Shown here piece after piece: positions 40,039-49,000 of a DNA stretch of 64,000 bases. The notes under the pieces were generated by a model, which was given only the letters and a program-made list of their open reading frames with translations, made no database searches and was not told the origin of the DNA. This stretch comes from a virus. The stretch is taken from the IMG/VR virus record IMGVR_UViG_3300023049_000543, positions 19,957-83,956 of that record, one strand, 5' to 3'. A program made the position numbers and the translations under genes. The stretch's first letter is position 1; each line of letters opens with the position of its first letter.

Positions 40039-41207
40039 TAGTCGCCTTTGACCATCGCTAGTGTCAAAGCTTCGACCTGGACACGGACGGTGGTCAATTC
40101 CTTCTTGGACAGCCCGAGCATTGACTCAATGTTCTTGAGTGACACTTTGGCGTCTCCGAATTCTTGCAGGTATCGGTCGTACCAGTACCCTTCGCCGCTC
40201 TTGATTTGGCGATAGGCTCGGCAGTTTTCGGTTGGGAGTCGTGCGTCGACCGTTGCGAGGAAGTCATCTGAGATGATCTTAGCAACGTGGTCTTGCTCGG
40301 CTTCGTTTGGAACCTCGATTGGGCTTGGCATGTCTGGTCCCCGTTGGCTGGGGGTGAGCATCGTGACGTGGACTTTTTCGGTCACGCTTTGGGTGATGCT
40401 CTTGCAGTCTGGTCCACGTTGGATGGTGATGCCAGATGGGTCGAGGGAGATGACCACTCCGTTTTCTTGTGCTTCTTGTCGGATTGCGGAGATTTGTCCG
40501 ATGATCCGGCTTGGGCATGCCTGGACGTCGAAGTAGACGCTTGCGGCTTGTTCGCTACCTTTGTCGGTGTTGACTTTCTGGTGGCTGATTTTGGAGCTGT
40601 TGAGTAGGCTTTCGACGGATCTTACGATCTGTTTGTCGGCGTAATCGGTCACGGTATTCGTCCTCGTAGTGGTGGTGATAGGATTTTCCCGTAATTGTTG
40701 ACGAGTGGCATTAGACAATTGTTGACTAAACCACCGAGACATTTGTGTCTCGTCTTGGATTACGGAGTCAGGGTCAGGGTGGCGTTCGCCTACAACAATG
40801 GCTCGGATCGGAGATTCACCGTCATCGCCTGTGCAACCGCAGTTCTTGCAGGGATTATCACGGCTTCGAATTTCCGATAGAGAACCAGTCTTGTTCTTGT
40901 AAGTCCGTGATCCGCACTGGGTGCATTCGAACTCGTATTTCTTGTGGTAATAGAGCATCACGACGCCACGCCAGATGATGACGTAATAGTCTTGCTCGGC
41001 GGCTTCCTTGTCTCGGTAGTCACCCCCAATGGTGGTACTCATATCTCTAATGTACCTCCGCTTGTGTTTTTCCATTTCGGGGTGGTTTACAACCAACGCC
41101 ACCATTTCATTTGCCCGGTCCTGCTCTTCAGCAGTCAAGTTGGCCATCGTTTCATTAGCTAGGCTACCTCGCAGGTAAAGCTCTGGCAGTTGAGTAATAA
41201 TACTCAT
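40035..41207 (-). CDS. zinc-ribbon protein, possible sigma-like factor
   Basis: 390 aa. An N-terminal helical region (EEQDRANEMVALVVNHPEME) leads into EAAEQDYYVIIWRGVVMLYYHKKYEFECTQCG... with a zinc ribbon (CTQC ... CKNCG). The helical part, then QD-x-W and a Y-x-F turn, recalls sigma-70 region 2 interrupted by a zinc ribbon. The C-terminal LKNIESMLGLSKKELTTVRV could be a helix-turn-helix. This is a weak resemblance only. It is divergent from the gp55-like gene at 41224. Confidence 0.4.
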   Translation of the reverse strand: MSIITQLPELYLRGSLANETMANLTAEEQDRANEMVALVVNHPEMEKHKRRYIRDMSTTIGGDYRDKEAAEQDYYVIIWRGVVMLYYHKKYEFECTQCGSRTYKNKTGSLSEIRSRDNPCKNCGCTGDDGESPIRAIVVGERHPDPDSVIQDETQMSRWFSQQLSNATRQQLRENPITTTTRTNTVTDYADKQIVRSVESLLNSSKISHQKVNTDKGSEQAASVYFDVQACPSRIIGQISAIRQEAQENGVVISLDPSGITIQRGPDCKSITQSVTEKVHVTMLTPSQRGPDMPSPIEVPNEAEQDHVAKIISDDFLATVDARLPTENCRAYRQIKSGEGYWYDRYLQEFGDAKVSLKNIESMLGLSKKELTTVRVQVEALTLAMVKGDY

Positions 41208-41223
41208 AATAGGAAAATCCTAC

Positions 41224-41883
41224 ATGGCACGTTATTGTGACAGTAAAGAGTTAGAACGATTTTGGTTCGAATGGGCAATGGCATCCAGCACACCCGATTT
41301 CGAACCGTTACGACAGGTAGGAGCGATCTACAGCCGTGTTAAACCCGACCAGATTGTAACACAGAAGACTCAAACGTGCAAGAATCCCTGGCTTCCTCTG
41401 AAAGAGCATTTTTTGGTCCTCTTTGACCCCGTACATGTTACAAGCGAGGCGGGTGACGTTAATTTCGACCTCGAAAGAATACAAGTCAGGGTAGCCGACA
41501 GGGTAACACATCAGAGATTACTTGACGATGGTTACTACCTGGAGCCGACCGAGTCTTACGCCTGGGAAAGGCTGTTCCTTGAGGTCAAAAAGATGTGTGA
41601 AGGAATATCCAGAAAATTCTCTGTCGAACCTGATTCAAGGATGGAAATCGAACAGGAAGGTCTGGTTATGGTCATCGATAAAATACGGAACAAGAAAATT
41701 CAGTATGAGCCAGGCTTGGCTCCCGTCTTTAATTTTCTGACGACAACAATCCATCGCTGTATATACAACCACCTGAGGAAGTCGACACGCTATTCGAAGC
41801 AGATGCATGAACTGCGTGAGAGGATGGACAAGGGTCACCTTGATGTTTCTATGAGAAGTTACAAGCCTATTTCAGGAGTTTGA
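41224..41883 (+). CDS. late-type RNA polymerase sigma factor (T4 gp55-like)
   Basis: 219 aa. The C-terminal half reads like sigma-70 region 2: EIEQEGLVMVIDKIR, then a loop and PVFNFLTTTIHRCIYNHLRK, matching the DL.QEG...A...F...G..F..F....I...I...LRK pattern. Phage gp55-type factors direct host polymerase to late promoters. No clear region 4 is visible, as in gp55. A TATAAATA-type late promoter set was not established here. Confidence 0.65.
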   Translation: MARYCDSKELERFWFEWAMASSTPDFEPLRQVGAIYSRVKPDQIVTQKTQTCKNPWLPLKEHFLVLFDPVHVTSEAGDVNFDLERIQVRVADRVTHQRLLDDGYYLEPTESYAWERLFLEVKKMCEGISRKFSVEPDSRMEIEQEGLVMVIDKIRNKKIQYEPGLAPVFNFLTTTIHRCIYNHLRKSTRYSKQMHELRERMDKGHLDVSMRSYKPISGV

Positions 41884-41884
41884 A

Positions 41885-42139
41885 ATGAGCAGAGTTAGCG
41901 ATTTGTTGGATGATGCAGATGAATTCATCATCATTACCATGAAGAAAAATAATGATGCCCAATTAGATGTGGGCGTCATTATGGGTTGTGACCCCGGTGG
42001 TCCAATGCTTGACGTCCTAGACAATGTTGTTAAGGACGCTAAAGATGCAGCGAGCAGTTACAGCAAGCGTGCTGAGACGGACAGCGATCAAACCGAAAGT
42101 GACGGTAATTCAAAAACCGGTTACGCAAGCAGCGTCTAA
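41885..42139 (+). CDS. hypothetical acidic protein, 84 aa
   Basis: Starts two bases after the sigma-like gene's stop and overlaps the next gene by 95 bases. A beta-hairpin-like first half (EFIITMKKNNDAQLDVGVIM) and an acidic Ser/Asp-rich tail. Family unknown. Confidence 0.5.
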   Translation: MSRVSDLLDDADEFIIITMKKNNDAQLDVGVIMGCDPGGPMLDVLDNVVKDAKDAASSYSKRAETDSDQTESDGNSKTGYASSV

Positions 42140-43052
42140 TAAACAGATCCTTCAGCGTACTACTCAAGTACGTCACCAACCGATTCCACCACGGACCCAA
42201 GTACAACCAATTCCACCAAGCGAAGCGGCCCCGGTGGTCGCTCGAAGAAACCAATCGGTTAACACGGTCCGAGACCGAATCAACAGGACACGGCGGGAAT
42301 TAGTCCCCCAAGCTCCTAGACGAAAAGTCCCACCCAAAGTCACCTATCTCAGTGCTGACCTAACGGTCGATCAGATCGAAAAAGTCAAAGCACTCAAGGG
42401 ATCAGCCCAAGGCCGATACCTGGTGATTTTGGGTAACGGGCCATCTTTAGAGCAAGTCGATACTAACCGCTTAGCACAGTACGACAATATCAAGCTCTGT
42501 ACGATCAACGTCCCAGACAAACGATGCTGGCCAACACCATACTGGGCCTTCTATGATCGATCACAATATCATCGTCACAAAGAATTATACAAGGGCTTTG
42601 CAGGAACCGTCTTCAATAGCACCGGCATCAAAGAAGGCAACGTAGGAAGCATCAAGTTCAAACACAACCCCGGACTAGGTTGGAGTAGAGATATTTCTAG
42701 GGGAGTATATGTCGGCATGTCGAGTGTCTACGCCACCCTTCAAATCGCTGTGTACATGCAATTCAACCGGATATACGTCGTCGGTTGCGATATGAGCGAA
42801 AGCATGGACCTAGGCAAGACCCATTTTTACGGGATAAACCCAGACGTCAAGCCAGAGGAACGCAAAAAGCGTTTTGTCAAGGAAGCGAATTGGTATGATA
42901 GGATGACGGAAGTTTTAAAAGAAGACGAGAAACAAAAAATCGTGTTTTGTAGTAAGGGTGTAAATAAGTGGCCATTCATGAGTCACTTTACTACTGTGAG
43001 GCCAGATCAAGCCACACAATTTATCATCCAGGATACGGGTTATGCCAGCTAA
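42045..43052 (+). CDS. DUF115-like protein (predicted glycosyl-related)
   Basis: 335 aa from ATG 42045, which has AAGGA eight bases upstream. The first ~95 residues are basic, Pro/Gln-rich and poorly conserved. The core has RYLVILGNGPSLEQVDTNRL and TPYWAFYDRSQYHRH, then a VVGCDMSESM segment; the LGNGPS pattern resembles the family with DUF115, found in surface-glycan genes. Probably a nucleotide-binding protein acting on surface glycans; activity unproven. Overlaps the deoxyribosyltransferase-like gene by 11 bases. Confidence 0.5.
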   Translation: MQRAVTASVLRRTAIKPKVTVIQKPVTQAASNKQILQRTTQVRHQPIPPRTQVQPIPPSEAAPVVARRNQSVNTVRDRINRTRRELVPQAPRRKVPPKVTYLSADLTVDQIEKVKALKGSAQGRYLVILGNGPSLEQVDTNRLAQYDNIKLCTINVPDKRCWPTPYWAFYDRSQYHRHKELYKGFAGTVFNSTGIKEGNVGSIKFKHNPGLGWSRDISRGVYVGMSSVYATLQIAVYMQFNRIYVVGCDMSESMDLGKTHFYGINPDVKPEERKKRFVKEANWYDRMTEVLKEDEKQKIVFCSKGVNKWPFMSHFTTVRPDQATQFIIQDTGYAS

Positions 43053-43449
43053 GTTCTATGTCGCGACCACTCTTTCTAATGCAGATCAGGCCAAAATAGC
43101 AATTAATCGACTGAGTGACTTTGGTCATGAAGTCAGCTACGATTGGACGACCCATGGTTTCGCACCAGTCGAAGTCAGGAAAGAGATCGCAGCCAAGGAA
43201 TTGCAAGGCGTTATTGATGCGGATGTTTTATTCGTTATCTGGCCCGGTGGTGGCGGAACCCATATTGAGATGGGTGTCGCGATATCTCTAAACAAGCCGA
43301 TCATCTTTGTTGCTCCAGAGAGTCTTGAAAGAGAAGTATCATTTTACCAACTCGACAATGTATTGAGAATGAGTGAAATGAGCAAGGCCATCGAGGTCGC
43401 CCACAAGCATCTATCCCAATACGAAGGACAATTAGCAGATTATGAGTGA
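43042..43449 (+). CDS. nucleoside 2-deoxyribosyltransferase-like protein
   Basis: 135 aa. MPAKFYVATTLSNADQAKIA and VLFVIWPGGGGTHIEMGVAI fit the small nucleoside 2-deoxyribosyltransferase / YtoQ-type fold: strand-loop-helix, then a Gly-rich loop with Glu at the catalytic position. Such enzymes move deoxyribose between bases in nucleotide salvage. Adjacent to the PurZ-type gene only 900 bases away, so a nucleotide-pool role is plausible. Alternative: a general nucleotide-binding DUF. Confidence 0.6.
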   Translation: MPAKFYVATTLSNADQAKIAINRLSDFGHEVSYDWTTHGFAPVEVRKEIAAKELQGVIDADVLFVIWPGGGGTHIEMGVAISLNKPIIFVAPESLEREVSFYQLDNVLRMSEMSKAIEVAHKHLSQYEGQLADYE

Positions 43450-44044
43450 CATCAAATGGGGTTCATTGATTATTCAATGCAACGACGCACAATCTATCCG
43501 ACCAGCTTCTGAGCTTGCTCACAAACAAAGAGTCGGCAATGTAATCGTCCCGCCCGAGAGCATCGAGCAAAGCATCATGGGACGCAGCATGATGAAGGCG
43601 AAATACCATCTCCTGACAACAATCAAGAACCCAAGCCAACGGGCTCCAGGCTCTGACAAATTCATCAACATCAACGCAGATGTTTTTGACGTCGAAGGAT
43701 TCGAAATCGTTCCAATGAAAACGGATAACCCGCAAGTCTTGCTCAAAGACTTGCGGATGTGCTCTGACTTTCTGAAAAACAACCTCAACCAACAAGTAAC
43801 TATTGGTTGGAACCTTTCAGGTCACGGTCTCAAGGACAAAGAGACCCTGCAGCTTTTAGATTCAATCGCCAAGGGCTACAGACCAGATTATATCCGGTTT
43901 GATGAATCCCAAGGGCTGATCTGCACAATCGCGAAAAAGATTTGTGCGACGAAAATGGCTCTTCCATTCAATGCTGACGTTGAATCTGACTGGAAAATCA
44001 TCGAAGCTTCGGAAGCCCTCAAGCTTGCGAAACAACCAGCATAA
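43442..44044 (+). CDS. hypothetical protein, 200 aa
   Basis: Overlaps the upstream stop by eight bases. Alternating strands and helices (KWGSLIIQCNDAQSIRPASE, QVTIGWNLSGHGL, DYIRFDESQGLICTI) look like an alpha/beta enzyme or TIM-barrel fragment, but no catalytic motif is secure. I looked for HD- or MazG-type signatures (DatZ/MazZ) and found none. Confidence 0.55.
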   Translation: MSDIKWGSLIIQCNDAQSIRPASELAHKQRVGNVIVPPESIEQSIMGRSMMKAKYHLLTTIKNPSQRAPGSDKFININADVFDVEGFEIVPMKTDNPQVLLKDLRMCSDFLKNNLNQQVTIGWNLSGHGLKDKETLQLLDSIAKGYRPDYIRFDESQGLICTIAKKICATKMALPFNADVESDWKIIEASEALKLAKQPA

Positions 44045-44062
44045 GAACGATCTGGGACTGAA

Positions 44063-44299
44063 ATGAACGAACAACCCGAATTTTATCCGGCGTGGAAAGT
44101 GAAAGGTGGCCTGTTCTGGTCATTCAGAATCATGTTAGTGCATTTATTGTTCATCTTAGCTCCGCTAGCAGGACTCTTCATAGACCCATTGATGGTTCCA
44201 GTCGGACTGTGCATCTCAATGGGCTGGGCATACACAGAATTTAATAGGTATTCTAAATGGTGGAACAAGACCCTCAGAAAAGACCGAAAACCATTTTGA
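44063..44299 (+). CDS. small membrane protein, two TM segments
   Basis: 78 aa with two hydrophobic segments (about residues 18-37 and 44-60) flanked by charged ends, Lys/Arg-rich at the C-terminus. Possibly holin-like, but also compatible with any small phage membrane protein. Stands between the unknown 200-aa gene and the PurZ-type gene. Confidence 0.55.
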   Translation: MNEQPEFYPAWKVKGGLFWSFRIMLVHLLFILAPLAGLFIDPLMVPVGLCISMGWAYTEFNRYSKWWNKTLRKDRKPF

Positions 44300-44339
44300 T
44301 ATCAGACGTCACTTAACTTCATTTCATTACAGAGATACT

Positions 44340-45470
44340 ATGAAACTTGGAAAAATTAACCTCGTCGTAGACGGACAACATGGCTCAACTGGCAAAGGTC
44401 TGATCAACTCATACCTTGCATGGCGAGACAGGCCCGAAGTCATCAGTTGCACCAACATGGCAAACGCAGGCCACACCGCCATTCTCCCGGACGGAACAAA
44501 ATTCGTCGCAAAAGCCCTGCCAAGCTCCACGATCCTTAACAAACTCGACAACTACTCACCAGAAGTCGTTGTCGGAGCAGGAGCAGCATTCACCGTCGAC
44601 CAGCTGCTCAAAGAACTGAAAGAATGCGGCAACCCGAACTTAACCGTCCATCCAAGAGCCGGAGTGATCACGCAAGAACACAAAGAGCGTGAATCCGAAC
44701 TCAAGGGCGGTACAAAGCACATTGCCAGCACAATGCAAGGCTGCGGAGCCTTTTTAGCTGATAAAGTGATGCGAGGACCAGATGTCAAGCTGGCTGGAGA
44801 CTACGAAGATCTGTCCTTCTTCGCTCCGGGTTTTCTTGCTGATCGTCTTGGCTCCAAAAGCAAGTATCTGCCCGATCTGTTGATGCAATATTTAACCACC
44901 GGTCGCACTATTCTCCATGAAGGCTCCCAAGGTTTTGGGCTTGATATCAATCACGGGAATCAATACCCGAATTGCACAAGCCGTCAATGTACAGCTTTGC
45001 AATCAGTCGCTGATATGGGGCTGCCCCATCAAGTTATTGGCGACGTTTACATGGTGATCAGGCCCTATCCAATTCGAGTTGGGAATGTGGTAGAAAAGGG
45101 CAAGACTGTTGGCTACAGCGGCGACCCCTACTCCGACAGCAAGGAGATCACTTGGGAGGAAGTCGCGACTCGATGCGGTGCTCCACCCGAAGTGATGGCC
45201 GGAGAGCTAACAACGGTCACGAAGAGGCTTCGACGGGTGTTCGAGTGGTCAGATATTCAGTTCCGCCAAGCTGCAATGGTCAACGGGGCCACGAAAATTG
45301 CTTTGAACTTCGCGAATTATGTTGATTGGTCTTGTTATGGCAAGAACAATTGGGATGAACTTGGCGACAAGGTTCACAGTTTCATTGCGAAGGTCGAAGA
45401 CGCGGCTGGAGTGCGGGTTGAGCTTGTTGGGACCGGGCCGAGCGTTGAACATGTTGCGGTTCGTCCGTAA
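44340..45470 (+). CDS. purZ: PurZ-type 2-aminoadenylosuccinate synthetase (PurA homologue)
   Basis: 376 aa member of the adenylosuccinate synthetase family. The nucleotide loop reads VVDGQHGSTGKGL: Ser16 stands where PurA has its catalytic Asp (GDEGKGK). NAGHT at 42-46 keeps the essential His. Later segments TSRQCTALQSVADMGLP, IRPYPIRVGN, GYSGDPYSDSKEITW and ELTTVTKRLRRVF follow the PurZ enzymes of 2-aminoadenine phages as I know them. PurZ makes the precursor of dZTP from dGMP and aspartate. So this gene suggests dZTP synthesis, and possibly Z in the phage DNA. A simple PurA role is less likely because of the Ser. Confidence 0.88.
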   Translation: MKLGKINLVVDGQHGSTGKGLINSYLAWRDRPEVISCTNMANAGHTAILPDGTKFVAKALPSSTILNKLDNYSPEVVVGAGAAFTVDQLLKELKECGNPNLTVHPRAGVITQEHKERESELKGGTKHIASTMQGCGAFLADKVMRGPDVKLAGDYEDLSFFAPGFLADRLGSKSKYLPDLLMQYLTTGRTILHEGSQGFGLDINHGNQYPNCTSRQCTALQSVADMGLPHQVIGDVYMVIRPYPIRVGNVVEKGKTVGYSGDPYSDSKEITWEEVATRCGAPPEVMAGELTTVTKRLRRVFEWSDIQFRQAAMVNGATKIALNFANYVDWSCYGKNNWDELGDKVHSFIAKVEDAAGVRVELVGTGPSVEHVAVRP

Positions 45471-45497
45471 CGTACATAATCCAGACAGTGAGCGACT

Positions 45498-45535
45498 CAA
45501 GGGCTTGAGGGACATGGTTGTTTCTCAAGCCCTTG
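45498..45535 (+). other. 12-bp hairpin downstream of purZ
   Basis: Perfect inverted repeat caagggcttgag / ctcaagcccttg with a 14-base loop, between purZ and the next gene. No U-tract follows, so it is not a typical intrinsic terminator. It may act as an mRNA stabiliser or processing site, or affect the strong ribosome site (AAGGAGGG) of the gene at 45567. Confidence 0.55.
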
Positions 45536-45566
45536 CTATATACAAACATAAGGAGGGAGATTCTTT

Positions 45567-46094
45567 ATGACTGAAACAAATCCAATTATGGCCTCGGCTA
45601 AATATCCACTTGGTAGCACGGCATGGTTCCTGGGATTAGAGCCGCATGAAAGTTATCAATTGGGTGAACAATATGACATGTTCATGTTCGAGCATCCGAT
45701 TTTCGCACTTAGCCGAACGCCGTTGCGACATATTTGGAAGAGTAGTCGTGCATTGCCAAAGTTAGAATATGAATCTTTTGACAATATAATCACTCTGGTT
45801 ACGAGTCGTATCTTAGTCCAGTCAATGGTTGTCGAGAGTATCGAACGAAGCGAAAATACAGGGGAATTCGTTTATTTGGATAATGATCTAGAGGTCTGCT
45901 TACCAGAGCAAGTTCTCTATTCTACGAGGCGTGAAGCTTCGCGAGAACAAACACGAATTCTTAAAATGGTCAGAGACTGGGCAATAGCACAATTGGAAAC
46001 GAACAATGAAATGTTTTCCATGCGAAGGAATAGCAAAAAACAACAAAATCGACGTCGTGATCGTCGATCCGGGAAAGCCCCTAATCAGGGGTAA
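45567..46094 (+). CDS. hypothetical protein, 175 aa
   Basis: Preceded by an excellent ribosome site (AAGGAGGGAG). Mostly globular with a basic, Arg/Gln-rich tail (RNSKKQQNRRRDRRSGK) that could bind nucleic acid. The last 89 bases overlap the start of the giant protein in another frame. No family recognised. Confidence 0.6.
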   Translation: MTETNPIMASAKYPLGSTAWFLGLEPHESYQLGEQYDMFMFEHPIFALSRTPLRHIWKSSRALPKLEYESFDNIITLVTSRILVQSMVVESIERSENTGEFVYLDNDLEVCLPEQVLYSTRREASREQTRILKMVRDWAIAQLETNNEMFSMRRNSKKQQNRRRDRRSGKAPNQG

Positions 46095-49000
46095 TTCTAA
46101 TCAAGCACGATCGGAGTTCCCGTGGACTAATCCTCGCAATCGGTATGACGTCAATAATAGTGGCGATGTAACGGCACTTGATGCCCTCTTAGTTATCAAT
46201 GCATTAAATCGAGGCATTGAATTCGACCCTTTCGTAGAACCAGAATTCTTCTACGATGTGAATGGTAGTCGGACTGTTTCGGCACTAGATGCACTGCAAG
46301 TCATCAATTACATTAATGGCCAAGACACCAACAATAATGGCGTCGTAAACAGCGGAGATCTTGACACACAACGCCTTATCGCAAAGAAAATCGAAGGCGT
46401 AAAAAGACAAGCAACCCGTCTACGGGCACAAGAATCGAACGAGCCAATCAGACTTCAAAGCAGTGGAAACGGGGCAGCATTAAGATTCGAACTATTGTTT
46501 CCATTCAGAACAATGGGTGGAGCTTTCCGATTCACCCTACAATCAGTAGAATGGGGCGAATCAGTATGGTCGCCAGAAATTCGTATCCCAAATTCTGTCT
46601 ATCACAATGCTTTAAGTGACCAACCAGCTGCTGGAGCCAATTATTCTTCTGACATGGCGGACGTCAGACAACAGATGTTGGACGCGGTCTTAGCCATATA
46701 CAACAATACTCCGACTTTCGATAACATCACAGCCGCAAACGTCACTATCCAACAATATGTTAATCGGGGATTCTGTTGGTATGGTATCGTCGTCGATTGT
46801 GTGCCACCAGCGGGTTTTTGTGGAGCAGGTCAAGAATATGATTTCACCATCTTTCGAACGACATCGACGAGTCGAGTTCTAGCAGCACAATCAGCTGGAT
46901 TTTATGCTGAAAAAGTTTTTTCATTCTCTGGACCAGGAGGAAGTTCAGCCTTAGGTTCGACTTGGAGCACTGATAGAAGACTAACAGATGGAACATTGAC
47001 CTTCCAATTCAGAAGACCAATTTCTATCCAACAAGGAAATATCAATAGCTTCGTAAGTATGACTGTCCCGTGGGACATGAATTTCAGTGACTTTGCGGCC
47101 TTGGTGGACCAAACCATCGGCCCATTGTATGGCGGTGCAGGACAAGGAAATACATCTGTAGAGAATTATACTGGTAGTTTTCTTTTCAACAGCAAAATCG
47201 GTGAGAACACTTTAGGAATTAGAGTGAAGCAATTTCCATTGCTTACAGTAAATGCGGCTGCATTGGGAGATCTCCTATTTGAGATCGATGGAAACAATGC
47301 CAAAATGTTGGTGCCATATAATAATGTAACTCCAGCAGTTACTCAACTATTCTTTAGAGAATGCGGTGGCACTGGTCCAACAAATGTCAGTGGAGGATGT
47401 GGTCCTTGCAATCCTGGCGGTGGCTCAGGTGGTTCAAACGGGTCTAATGGCTCTAATGGATCGAACGGCTCTAATGGATCGAACGGCTCTAATGGATCGA
47501 ACGGCTCTAATGGCTCAAATGGTACCAATGGACAAGATGGAGGACCAGACAATACTTGTGTTTATGATTTTCTAGAAGTGCCCGTCTGCAACACTCTGCT
47601 TGACCCCAATTTAACGCCTCGGCAAAGAGGATATGGTGCATATGGTGCGAGCCACGAATGGGATCTCACTAATATCGGATATGCTAGTTTTACTATCAAC
47701 TTCACATTCGGTGGTGGTCAGACCGCATCTACTCAACCAATCATCGTAAACGATACGACGATCTCTGCGTCGCCATTTGTCGACTATAACACCGAAGATG
47801 TGATAAAAAGTGGCGATCAACCGCCATCATTTTTCGCATTGAATAGTTTGATCCTCGAAGCAATATTCAATTTATATAATTCGAATAATGCCTTCCCATA
47901 CATCAGTCGAAGTGAAATCCAGGTTTACAATTTCCACGTCCCAACTGGTATATCACCATTCACGTATATCGTGAAATGGGGCTTCCGAATTAAGAAGGCC
48001 CCCTTCGACGGATTCGAATCAATCAGCGTTACCACGTCAACCAAAACCAACAAGATCTTCTTCAACGACACCGTATCTGGATCGACGTTTCCAGGAGTTT
48101 CGATCGAAAGATGGATAAGGTTTGTCGGTGGTTCAACTGGAACATTCAATATCGTTGCTACAATCGACCGCCAATTCGATGATGTCGATGACGTGCTGTT
48201 GTATCAAAATATCCCAGCCAATATTACACTGGCTGATCTCAAGACATTATTAAACACCCAGAGTTTCTCTAATGTTGGAACTGGTGGACAATTCAATGCT
48301 GGGCAATTCGAAGTAACCCCGTACACAAATGGGACAATGTCTGATCCAGTAAACAATGGATCACTCTTTAGAATCGCATATCTATTCACATCACCTCTAC
48401 AACCGGTGATTAATGAAAGAAAATTCGTACAAATCGAAGCCGAAAATCTCAACGACAATATTATCCACAATTATTTCAACAAGACGATTAATTTGGATGA
48501 TTGCGGAGAGATCAATGGTGTAGTAAATGGGAAAACGCCAGCGACATTCACACCATTTCAAATCAGATTCGAACCAGGCCCAAACCCAAATGTTCCTATA
48601 AACATCTACTCTGTTTATGTCAAATACAGTCTAAGAGAAACTGTGAACACATCAAACAGAACCATCGTTTACATGCCAATAAGCGAATATGATGGAACTT
48701 CCGCTCCTAACTGTGTGGACTGGGGAATCAACGGCATAACTGGCGAACTCAATACTGACTTAAACTTAGCAGAGCTTCAAACAACAAGTTTAGATGTGTC
48801 AGGTAACGAGAAATTCATTTTCACGAGATTCAACCAAGGAAGCGGAGAAAGCTTCGCAACTCAGCTGGGCTTTGAATTCGAATCGCCATGGACCAACAGT
48901 CCAAATCGAGTAATCGATGGTGATACCGGTCTTGCGATGCTTCCCGGAATGACAGGATACAAACCCAGCCGGATTGAAAAAGCCGAGCTATTGATTCTGG

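Noticed and set aside
43042-44044. DatZ or MazZ partner for PurZ
   Set aside because: Neither gene shows the HD pair of DatZ or the ExxE-type metal motif of MazG-like proteins.
44340-45470. Plain PurA (host-like adenylosuccinate synthetase)
   Set aside because: The catalytic Asp of the GDEGKGK loop is Ser in QHGSTGKG, as in PurZ; other blocks also follow PurZ.
45498-45535. Intrinsic terminator after purZ
   Set aside because: Good stem but a long loop and no T-run; listed only as a hairpin.
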